From assembly GCA_964603125.1 (NCBI GenBank), contig CAZRUA010000143.1, forward strand, positions 1-7,012: a DNA stretch of 7,012 bases. The letters run 5' to 3'. Positions 1 through 6,016 of the stretch are shown here, one piece after another. Source of the DNA: CAZRUA01 sp964603125 (GTDB lineage: Bacteria; Bacteroidota; Bacteroidia; B-17B0; Aurantibacillaceae). Made by a program: the position numbers and the translations under genes. The notes under the pieces were generated by a model that did no database searches, was not told the DNA's origin, and worked only from the letters and a program-made list of their open reading frames with translations. The first letter of the stretch is position 1; every line of letters starts with the position of its first letter.

Positions 1-259
1 TGGTCATCCATTATTTAATGACAATGAATATGGGGGAGATAGAATTTTAAAGGGAACCACATTTACCAAATACAAACAGTTTATCGAGAATTGTTTTAAG
101 GTTTGTCCGCGTCAGGCGCTGCATGCCAAAACACTAGGTTTTATACACCCTTCCAAAGGCGAGAAAGTTTTCTTTGAATCAGAATTAGCTCCAGATATGG
201 TAGCTTTAATTGAGAAATGGAGAATGTACTCGAAGGGCAAAGATAATTTTATTGATTAG
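1..259 (+). CDS. RluA-family 23S rRNA/tRNA pseudouridine synthase, C-terminal fragment (5' end outside window)
   Basis: Complete codons begin at base 2 and run 85 residues to a TAG stop at 257-259. Seen: the segment R-Q-A-L-H-A-K-T-L-G-F-I-H-P, then S-K-G-E, F-x-S-E-L and a final P-D-M-V-A-L-I-E. This is the characteristic C-terminal end of the RluA/RluC/RluD family, where the QALHA...HP strand closes the catalytic core and 'P.DM..L' leads into the last helix. Family knowledge: these enzymes isomerise specific uridines in 23S rRNA or tRNA to pseudouridine in the cytoplasm, using an aspartate in an H-R-[IL]-D motif that lies upstream of this window. The specific target (RluD, RluC or RluA type) cannot be decided from the fragment, so no symbol is given. 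The following lipoprotein gene starts at or just before this stop, so the two are probably co-transcribed. Confidence 0.9.
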   Translation, partial: GHPLFNDNEYGGDRILKGTTFTKYKQFIENCFKVCPRQALHAKTLGFIHPSKGEKVFFESELAPDMVALIEKWRMYSKGKDNFID

Positions 260-260
260 T

Positions 261-1262
261 TTGAGATATCATTACCTTATAGCGCTTTTTGTGCTTGTAC
301 TTTTTTCGTGTAAAAAGGAAGTTTCTTATTCGCTTCCTACTAAGGTTATTAAAGCAAGTAAGTATTGCACACAAGAGACAGTAAAGTTTAGTGCTGATAC
401 CTTTCAAAAAAGCCTAAACATTAATTTGTCAATTGGTAATTTCCCTTTGGAAGTTTTTCCAATAAAGGGACGAGATACTTTGTCTAGAGCTTCATTTAAA
501 ATTGAAATCAAGGATAATGGTGTTCCTATAAAGCCTTCGTTATTGTGGTTTTATAGCGATACGGTGAAATATACATACAACAAGTATCTTAATAATTATT
601 CTATTTTAAATACCGACACTTTTGATTTAAGAGGTTTAAATAGTTACGAGTTAAGTTTACCTTTTTATCTTTTCAGAAACTTAAAAGCGGGATTGCATAA
701 TTTAAGTGTTTCTATTAGTCAAAATAGTTTTCAAGGATGGGTAGAGGATTCAACCTTGGTTCAATTAAATGATACAGCCAAAACAAAAGTGTGGAAGAAG
801 TTTCCAAAAACCTTGAGTTCATCTAAATTGCAAGTGGAGTTTGCTTTTCAAATTCGTGTACCTAAAGTTTACCAAACAGATATTTGTATCAGTGAAGTGG
901 AGTTGAGAAATGATTCGGTTTACAGCCCTAGTGGTTCTGATAATACTATCTTTCAAAGTTCATATCCCGATTTGTATTTTAGTTCGCACAATATTCAGGT
1001 GGGAAGTCCGTCTTATTATTTTTCGCCTACAGTGAAATCAACTTCCGATGCTATTTATAATGACACCATTCATTTCTTACATTATTATCCTAAAGATTCA
1101 ATTAGCTTTAGTTTGTTCGATCATGATAATTGGTCGAAGGATGATTACATAGATGGTTTAAGAATTCCAATTCCTGCTAAAAATGGTAAGGATTCAACAG
1201 GTACTGATTATGCAATTAAAAAGATAAAATATAGCACCAAGGCTACTAAACTACTCAATTAA
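261..1262 (+). CDS. Predicted outer-membrane/periplasmic lipoprotein with a C-terminal C2-like domain
   Basis: I do not recognise the whole protein. From the TTG at 261 it has 333 residues: a short basic/aromatic start (R-Y-H-Y), a hydrophobic stretch L-I-A-L-F-V-L-V-L-F-S, then Cys17 followed by K-K-E. This is a lipobox (L-F-S-C), so the mature protein should be lipid-anchored. I chose 261 because it gives a compact signal peptide and lies one base after the upstream stop; TTG at 252 is equally possible, and TTG at 210 would add 17 residues and overlap the upstream gene. Residues about 35-165 look beta-rich with no motif I know. Residues about 200-305 resemble a C2 domain: a first strand, then P-D-L-Y-F (Asp237) in the place of the usual 'SDPYVKV', then F-D-H-D-N-W-S-K-D-D-Y-I-D-G. 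The latter matches the third calcium loop pattern DxDxxxxxD[FY][IM]xG with Asp287, Asp289 and Asp295. Calcium or membrane binding is inference. The gene may be co-transcribed with the rRNA-modification gene before it. Confidence 0.8.
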   Translation: MRYHYLIALFVLVLFSCKKEVSYSLPTKVIKASKYCTQETVKFSADTFQKSLNINLSIGNFPLEVFPIKGRDTLSRASFKIEIKDNGVPIKPSLLWFYSDTVKYTYNKYLNNYSILNTDTFDLRGLNSYELSLPFYLFRNLKAGLHNLSVSISQNSFQGWVEDSTLVQLNDTAKTKVWKKFPKTLSSSKLQVEFAFQIRVPKVYQTDICISEVELRNDSVYSPSGSDNTIFQSSYPDLYFSSHNIQVGSPSYYFSPTVKSTSDAIYNDTIHFLHYYPKDSISFSLFDHDNWSKDDYIDGLRIPIPAKNGKDSTGTDYAIKKIKYSTKATKLLN

Positions 1263-1336
1263 GCGTTTTTAATGACTTAATTTACAGCTTATTATAATAA
1301 TTTCTTCCTTTCTTTAAAATCACTGTTACCTTATTG

Positions 1337-1362
1337 TGTTTTAGTAATTGTAGCTTAAAACA
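1337..1362. repeat. Inverted repeat (7-bp arms) upstream of the sigma-factor gene; possible operator
   Basis: Arms TGTTTTA (1337-1343) and TAAAACA (1356-1362) are perfect reverse complements separated by 12 bases, in the only sizeable gap left of the sigma-factor gene. The right arm ends two bases before a TATATTTA sequence that could be a promoter element, so the dyad would lie across the upstream part of such a promoter. Short AT-rich dyads arise by chance in DNA of this composition, so a regulatory role is only a guess. Confidence 0.3.
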
Positions 1363-1364
1363 AC

Positions 1365-1372
1365 TATATTTA
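1365..1372 (+). promoter_or_regulatory. Possible Bacteroidota-type -7 promoter box for the sigma-factor gene
   Basis: TATATTTA matches the Bacteroidota -7 consensus TAnnTTTG at every fixed position except the last. It lies 9 bases before the TTG start at 1382, so a transcript from it would have an almost absent leader. No convincing TTTG element at the expected -33 distance is present: a TTTT lies 22 bases upstream and a TTG 14 bases upstream. An alternative match, TAGATTTT at 1376-1383, overlaps the start codon. Weak evidence only. Confidence 0.2.
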
Positions 1373-1381
1373 TACTAGATT

Positions 1382-1957
1382 TTGGCTTTAGATTTAAACA
1401 TATTAAAGAATAAGGAGGAAGGCTTAAAATGGCTGTACGAAAACTATGGTAAAAAGCTATTGGGCTATTCTACGCATGTGTATAAATTGCCCGAAGATGA
1501 AAGTTGGGATTTGGTATATAAAACCATTTATAAAACATTAGAAGTATACGAGCGATACACTTTTGAAAATCAAGACAAGTTTGCTTCTTTTATTTTTAGA
1601 ATGTTTATCAATTATATTAAAAATCATTTACGAGATACAAAAACAAAAACGCAAGGGGCAGTATTTATTCCTTTAGAAGAATCGAAAAGAGATTTTGTGG
1701 CTAAAACAAATAATGGGCAAGGCAATCAAAGTCCGCAAATGAAAGTGTTGCAAGAGGAATTAAATAAGTTTGAAGACTGGCAACGTGTTTTACTACTCAT
1801 GCGGAGTCAGGATGTAGCTTACAGCGAAATTGCAAAGTATGTGGATAAGCCCGAGTCGCAATTAAAAGTGTATTACCAAAGATTAAAGGATAAATTAACC
1901 GAACGCATAAACGAAAGATTAAACAACAAAATAGAACTAATCAATGAACCCAAATAA
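1382..1957 (+). CDS. ECF-type (sigma-70 family) RNA polymerase sigma factor
   Basis: The protein has 191 residues, a normal length for an ECF sigma factor with regions 2 and 4 only. Region 2 covers residues about 12-85: a helix with Y-E-N-Y-G-K-K-L-L-G-Y, then the E-S-W-D-L-V-Y-K-T-I-Y-K-T-L segment corresponding to the usual 'AEDLVQETFLKVW', and F-A-S-F-I-F-R-M-F-I-N-Y-I-K-N-H-L-R-D corresponding to the DNA-melting helix ending in 'DHLR'. A linker follows at about 86-130. Region 4 (about 131-180) has W-Q-R-V-L-L-L then Y-S-E-I-A-K-Y-V-D-K-P-E-S-Q-L-K-V-Y-Y-Q-R-L, a helix-turn-helix for the -35 element. The start is forced: an in-frame TAG at 1376-1378 leaves only ATT 1379 or TTG 1382. It would redirect RNA polymerase in the cytoplasm. 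The next gene overlaps its last 14 bases, which suggests translational coupling with a membrane partner, the usual arrangement for sigma/anti-sigma pairs. Target promoters cannot be read from this window. Confidence 0.9.
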   Translation: MALDLNILKNKEEGLKWLYENYGKKLLGYSTHVYKLPEDESWDLVYKTIYKTLEVYERYTFENQDKFASFIFRMFINYIKNHLRDTKTKTQGAVFIPLEESKRDFVAKTNNGQGNQSPQMKVLQEELNKFEDWQRVLLLMRSQDVAYSEIAKYVDKPESQLKVYYQRLKDKLTERINERLNNKIELINEPK

Positions 1958-3467
1958 TAACATAAATCCATCTGATTTCAATTTGGACGATTTGTTGAAG
2001 CAATCCTTTTTGGATGTGGATACAAATACCAAAGAGGGTGCTGATATGTTGGATATGGCTTCGAAATCTGTTTTCGAAAAAGAATGGCCGGCTCCGCAAA
2101 ATCAAGCGCGCGAATCAGAATTACTTAAATCACAAGGTAAAAACGTTGTGAAGTCGAGTGTTAAGGGCTTAAGCAAATTTGCTTGGTATCTATCAGGTTT
2201 AGTAGCATTGCCAATTATTGGTTTTGTTGCCTATAAAATTTACACATCTAATCAAACTACAAACTCAAATCAAGATAATAAAACAATCGACGCTAAAAAT
2301 TTATTAGCTGCAACTACTAATGAGTCGTTTACAAATTTGGAAGCAAATATTTCAACATCAACTAGTATAGTAAACGATTCAATAATTTCAACTAAAACAG
2401 ATTTAAGCACAACTAAAAATAAAACGCCTTTAGTAAATACTAATGAGGTAAATTCAATTACATCAAACCAAAATAATAATGTTACAAATGATCCAAATCC
2501 AAACGAAGTAAAGGTTATTCCTACTAGTATTATTGAGCCAACTGAGAATAAAACAAATCAGTTACCTCCTTTAAGCGAAGAGGCTAAAAAAGCGGTTTTA
2601 TTAAGTAAGACGCAAGTTTTAAATAATTTAAAAAGTATGGCGCACCAATACTATTCTAAAGTGCAAGTAAATACACCTAACCAATATGTATCAAGCACTT
2701 ATTATGTTAAGAATACAGAGGTAACTAATTTTGAGTACCGTGCCTTTTTAAATGATTTAATTGTGCAAGGCCGTTTGGAAGATTACAAAAAGGCATTACC
2801 TAAGTTTGATGCATGGAAAAACATGTATAAAAACAAAACCTCTCAAAAGGATATTGAAGATTACTTTACAAAAATAAAATACGATAATTATCCAGTAGTA
2901 TGCGTTACCAGCGAAGGGATTGAATTGTATATGAAATGGTTGAAAGAGGAATGGTTGAAAACCGAGGCTAGTAAAGGGAAAAAAGCCATAATAAGATTGC
3001 CAACCGAAAGCGAATGGATTTACGCTGCTAAAGGCGGAAATGATAATACTAAGTATGCAACTTCTAACGGGAAATTGCATGCTAATATTTTTAGTAGTGG
3101 TGAGAAGGCTAATTACAAGCAATCTAACGGTAAGTACGATATGTTTTGTGAAATGATATTTGATTCATTAGCTGCCAACAAAATCAACGAACGTAATTAT
3201 AAAACAGATTTTGGTTTAAAGCAATTTGATAAAAACAATTTTACTACCTCTGTAAAAAGCTACCCATCTAATGCTTATGGTATTTATGATTTATGCGGTA
3301 ATGTTTCGGAAGTTACAGTTCGCAAAGATAATGTGTTGGTGGCTAAAGGAGGCAATTGGCATAGTACAGATGATTTCTTAAAAATCAATGCAAAGGATGA
3401 ATTTGCTGTTGGTAAAATTACATCGCCATTTGTTGGTTTTAGGTATGTAATTGTTTTTGAGAAATAA
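1944..3467 (+). CDS. Single-pass membrane protein with C-terminal FGE-sulfatase (SUMF1-like) domain lacking catalytic cysteines; candidate anti-sigma factor/sensor
   Basis: The protein has 507 residues. Seen: residues 1-78 are hydrophilic with helix-like stretches (D-D-L-L-K-Q-S-F; M-L-D-M-A-S-K-S-V-F) and no signal peptide. A transmembrane helix spans about 79-97, followed by lysines. Residues about 98-230 form an Asn/Thr/Ser-rich, probably disordered linker. Residues about 245-507 are an FGE-sulfatase domain: Y-Y-V-K-N-T-E-V-T-N-F-E-Y (253-265), R-L-P-T-E-S-E-W (351-358), G-I-Y-D-L-C-G-N-V-S-E-V (446-457), K-G-G-N-W-H-S (468-474) and V-G-F-R-Y (497-501). Family knowledge: formylglycine-generating enzymes use two cysteines just after the K/R-G-G-S-W motif; here those positions hold Ser474 and Leu479, so this activity is not expected. 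The gliding proteins GldJ and GldK also carry this fold, but they are lipoproteins and this is not. Because its gene starts inside the sigma-factor gene, I infer that the cytoplasmic head binds the sigma factor and the periplasmic domain acts as a sensor. Databases would probably label it 'SUMF1/EgtB/PvdO family protein'. Confidence 0.85.
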   Translation: MNPNNNINPSDFNLDDLLKQSFLDVDTNTKEGADMLDMASKSVFEKEWPAPQNQARESELLKSQGKNVVKSSVKGLSKFAWYLSGLVALPIIGFVAYKIYTSNQTTNSNQDNKTIDAKNLLAATTNESFTNLEANISTSTSIVNDSIISTKTDLSTTKNKTPLVNTNEVNSITSNQNNNVTNDPNPNEVKVIPTSIIEPTENKTNQLPPLSEEAKKAVLLSKTQVLNNLKSMAHQYYSKVQVNTPNQYVSSTYYVKNTEVTNFEYRAFLNDLIVQGRLEDYKKALPKFDAWKNMYKNKTSQKDIEDYFTKIKYDNYPVVCVTSEGIELYMKWLKEEWLKTEASKGKKAIIRLPTESEWIYAAKGGNDNTKYATSNGKLHANIFSSGEKANYKQSNGKYDMFCEMIFDSLAANKINERNYKTDFGLKQFDKNNFTTSVKSYPSNAYGIYDLCGNVSEVTVRKDNVLVAKGGNWHSTDDFLKINAKDEFAVGKITSPFVGFRYVIVFEK

Positions 3468-3478
3468 TATAATCTTCA

Positions 3479-3509
3479 TAAACTCTTTAATAAACCATTT
3501 TAGAGTTTA
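3479..3509 (+). terminator. Inverted repeat after the FGE-domain gene; possible weak terminator
   Basis: TAAACTCT (3479-3486) and AGAGTTTA (3502-3509) form a perfect 8-bp stem with a 15-base loop, 11 bases after the stop of the FGE-domain gene, followed by the T-rich stretch ATTTTAACTTTATT. The stem has only two G-C pairs per arm, so it would be weak for an intrinsic terminator; it could instead be a protein-binding dyad upstream of the MazG-like gene. A TAACTTTA sequence at 3514-3521 resembles the -7 promoter box TAnnTTTG but lies almost on the ATG at 3527. Confidence 0.35.
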
Positions 3510-3526
3510 ATTTTAACTTTATTAAT

Positions 3527-3853
3527 ATGGAATTAAGTGCAGCACAAAAAATAGTTGACGATTGGATTAAAACACACGGAGTAAGGTATTTTAATGAGTT
3601 AACCAATATGGCTATGCTAACCGAAGAAGTGGGTGAAGTAGCACGGATTATTGCTCGTAGATACGGAGAACAATCAGAAAAGGAGAGTGATAAGGATAAA
3701 GATTTAGGCGATGAGTTAGCCGACGTAATGTTTGTTTTAATTTGTTTAGCCAATCAAACGGGAGTAAACCTAACCGAAGCTTTGCAATGTAATTTAGATA
3801 AGAAAACAAAGCGCGACTCTCAGCGACATCATGATAATCAAAAACTAAAGTAA
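3527..3853 (+). CDS. MazG-like nucleotide pyrophosphohydrolase
   Basis: The protein has 108 residues, typical of the small single-domain MazG-like family rather than the two-domain MazG of Escherichia coli. Seen: the metal-binding pattern EExxE...ExxD of the all-alpha NTP pyrophosphatases is complete, with Glu33, Glu34 and Glu37 in T-E-E-V-G-E-V-A-R and Glu63 and Asp66 in G-D-E-L-A-D-V-M-F. The last helix, L-I-C-L-A-N-Q-T-G-V-N-L, and the ending K-K-T-K-R-D-S-Q-R-H also fit. Family knowledge: such enzymes split nucleoside triphosphates, often non-canonical ones, to the monophosphate and pyrophosphate in a Mg2+-dependent reaction in the cytoplasm, which keeps the nucleotide pool clean; the substrate here is unknown. 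The ATG at 3527 gives the normal family N-terminus (M-E-L-S-x-A-Q-K). Its stop is followed after 4 bases by the transglutaminase gene, so the two are probably co-transcribed. Confidence 0.92.
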   Translation: MELSAAQKIVDDWIKTHGVRYFNELTNMAMLTEEVGEVARIIARRYGEQSEKESDKDKDLGDELADVMFVLICLANQTGVNLTEALQCNLDKKTKRDSQRHHDNQKLK

Positions 3854-3857
3854 GTGT

Positions 3858-6011
3858 ATGAGGTTTTGTTGGTTTGTTTTGTTCTGCTTTTTCATAAAGC
3901 TTATCCCCGCCCAAAACCTCGACACGCTTAGTGAAGGTTCGCCTGTTAAAGTTTCTTTTTTTGCTAGTCGTGATGTGCCTAGTTTATGTAATACTCTAAT
4001 TGCAGGAAAATCGAGCGACAAGGAAAAGTTTGATGCCATATTTTATTGGGTGGTTACTCATCTTCGCTATGACTATCGACAAGCGTATTCCAACGGGGGA
4101 ACTAATCGTGCTATAAAAACTATTTTAAAACACAGGTATGCAGTATGTTTAGGTTATGCCGAATTGATGGACACCTTATGTAGAACCGCTGGCTTAAAAA
4201 GTGAAGTAATTTATGGTTATAGTAAAGATGATTTGTTTGATGTAAAGGATTCCTTATACTTTGACGATCATGCTTGGAACGCAGTTAATTTAGATGGTCT
4301 ATGGTATTTGTATGATGCCACATGGTCGTCGCCGCAACCTATTTTAGATTTCACTAAACGTAGCTTGCGGATTTTAAAAAAGCGAGAATCTTTTATTCGT
4401 AAATTTAAAACAAAGCAAATACGCTCTTTCGACCCAAGTTTTTTAGAATGTCCAGGCGATACAGCGAGTGTAAAAACAGTATATGTAAAACAACGGTTTT
4501 TTAATAAAGTAAAACAGTTTATTTTATTCTCGCGTAGAATTAGAGTTAAGTATAGTTATGTAAAGCATATTAATTTAGATTATTATTTAACAGACCCACA
4601 ATTATTCGCAATTGATCATTACCCTGACGACCCTACGTGGGCTTTAACAGCGCAAAAAAGCATACAGCAGTATGAAGGAGATAGTGCATATTATCATTTG
4701 GATGAAAAAACATATCAAGAACAGAATCGTGTAGGTGTTTCTTGTTCGAGCTGCGATACTTACAATGCATCGAATACGTATGATAAATGGAAGATCTTGG
4801 GAGAGAATGCTTCGAAATTTAATAAACGAAATGAAACTATTTTTTCATTATGTAAATACTATCAGGCGGTTTCGCATTACGGCTATGGGCAAGAGGCAGT
4901 AGATTCAGCTACTAAGGTTCATAATTATGATACTTCTAGTTATATGTTGAATAAAACCTTAGAGAGTATGCGCAGAAATTATTCAACTGTTCGCATGGCA
5001 ACAAGTTTGGCGCGGAAGAAGAACGGCACTAAAATGAATATTTTAAAAGTAGAGAATACCGGTTTTTTAACGCAGATTCGTTTAAATAATCGCAGGGCTC
5101 GAACTGCAGCAAGTGTAATGAGTCAAGTTCATAGTAAAGCACGAAACGATTTAAAATCATTTGACAGAACTAAGAACATGTATGAGAAATACAAGTTTGT
5201 TGAAAATGAAAAAGTAAGAGAAGGGGCTGGCCTAGCTAAAAAAATGAAAGAAGCCAAAGATTTGTTGGCCATAACGCAAGCTAAATTAGATTCGTGCGCT
5301 TTGGTTTTAGAAAAGCAGAAAATAACTTTTGACAGTTCGTTTTTTAATATGAGCTTAAACTTAAATCAGCAGATTATTTATGGGGATACTGTTTTCAACT
5401 CTTTATACAAAAGCACATTTATGCGAATGAAGTTGTTGGATAATTACAAGAAACCAGTTGTGGAAGCGAGAAAGAAATTTAAGAATGATTTTTATGCGAG
5501 TAATGAATTTTTGTACAAACAGGTTTTAAACCCAAGCGATAGTGTGGCTAAAAACTATGTTGCTTTAATGAAAACTTTTAAGTTTAAACACGATATGGAA
5601 ATGAAAAGCTTAAGAATTATTAGAGATTTGGTGAAAGGTAAACAAATGGCAATTGAAGAGTTTGATCAAAAGAAGGACGATTACTTAAAGGAGTTAAAGG
5701 AGAATAAATGTTGGCTCAAGTATCATAAGCCTAAATTATCAACGGTGAAGTATGGTTTTAGGCAACTTTTATTTTACCAAAAAGATTACATAGGTTTGGT
5801 GACAAACGATAATAAATATGAGAACCTAAGATTTAGAGCAATTGATAAAAAAATAAGTTCTAAAAGAATTAGACATAATGCGATTAACAATGCCAATGTT
5901 AAATTGAGCAATAGAACAAGTAAAATCGTGATGCGCGCTAAAAAGGCTTATTTAATGAAATTGAGAAAGGAAAGGCAACTTGCAGCAAGAGAGGCGAAGC
6001 GTAAGAAGTAG
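3858..6011 (+). CDS. Exported transglutaminase-like superfamily protein with long helical basic C-terminal region
   Basis: The protein has 717 residues. Seen: a signal peptide at 1-18 (hydrophobic core, ending I-P-A before Q-N), so it should enter the periplasm or go beyond. A transglutaminase-like domain covers about 30-160 with a full catalytic triad: Cys97 in Y-A-V-C-L-G-Y-A, His138 in D-D-H-A-W-N-A-V and Asp153 in L-Y-D-A-T-W. A following L-T-D-P-Q-L-F...H-Y-P-D-D-P-T-W segment (about 245-261) is, as I recall, often seen behind this domain in Bacteroidota proteins. Then come a C-S-S-C pair (Cys296/Cys299), a probable coiled-coil stretch (about 405-493) and a very basic tail with 13 Lys/Arg in the last 29 residues. 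Family knowledge: the fold serves cysteine peptidases and protein crosslinking enzymes; members in bacterial envelopes are mostly uncharacterised. The C-terminal 450 residues match nothing I recognise. The gene begins 4 bases after the MazG-like gene and converges with the minus-strand genes. Confidence 0.85.
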   Translation: MRFCWFVLFCFFIKLIPAQNLDTLSEGSPVKVSFFASRDVPSLCNTLIAGKSSDKEKFDAIFYWVVTHLRYDYRQAYSNGGTNRAIKTILKHRYAVCLGYAELMDTLCRTAGLKSEVIYGYSKDDLFDVKDSLYFDDHAWNAVNLDGLWYLYDATWSSPQPILDFTKRSLRILKKRESFIRKFKTKQIRSFDPSFLECPGDTASVKTVYVKQRFFNKVKQFILFSRRIRVKYSYVKHINLDYYLTDPQLFAIDHYPDDPTWALTAQKSIQQYEGDSAYYHLDEKTYQEQNRVGVSCSSCDTYNASNTYDKWKILGENASKFNKRNETIFSLCKYYQAVSHYGYGQEAVDSATKVHNYDTSSYMLNKTLESMRRNYSTVRMATSLARKKNGTKMNILKVENTGFLTQIRLNNRRARTAASVMSQVHSKARNDLKSFDRTKNMYEKYKFVENEKVREGAGLAKKMKEAKDLLAITQAKLDSCALVLEKQKITFDSSFFNMSLNLNQQIIYGDTVFNSLYKSTFMRMKLLDNYKKPVVEARKKFKNDFYASNEFLYKQVLNPSDSVAKNYVALMKTFKFKHDMEMKSLRIIRDLVKGKQMAIEEFDQKKDDYLKELKENKCWLKYHKPKLSTVKYGFRQLLFYQKDYIGLVTNDNKYENLRFRAIDKKISSKRIRHNAINNANVKLSNRTSKIVMRAKKAYLMKLRKERQLAAREAKRKK

Positions 6012-6016
6012 TTCTG

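Noticed and set aside
261..1262. Idea that the lipoprotein is the gliding protein GldH
   Set aside because: It is about twice the usual GldH length as I recall it, lacks the motifs I would expect, and its C-terminal part fits a C2-like domain better.
1260..1290. Possible hairpin after the lipoprotein gene (TAAGC/GCTTA)
   Set aside because: The stem is only 5 bp with a loop of over 20 bases and no following T-run; not a credible terminator.
2796..3122. Open frame of 108 codons on the minus strand inside the FGE-domain gene
   Set aside because: It lies antisense to conserved domain sequence, has a low-complexity Phe/Pro-rich translation and shows no family motif; a shadow of the real gene.
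1944..3467. Idea that the FGE-domain protein is GldJ or GldK of the gliding/type IX secretion system
   Set aside because: It has an internal transmembrane helix instead of a lipoprotein signal, is coupled to a sigma factor, and no gldL, gldM or gldN neighbour is present.
3487..4039. Three overlapping open frames on the minus strand (about 64-88 codons) across the MazG-like and transglutaminase genes
   Set aside because: They lie antisense to genes with clear catalytic motifs, and their translations are Ser/Leu-rich without recognisable features.
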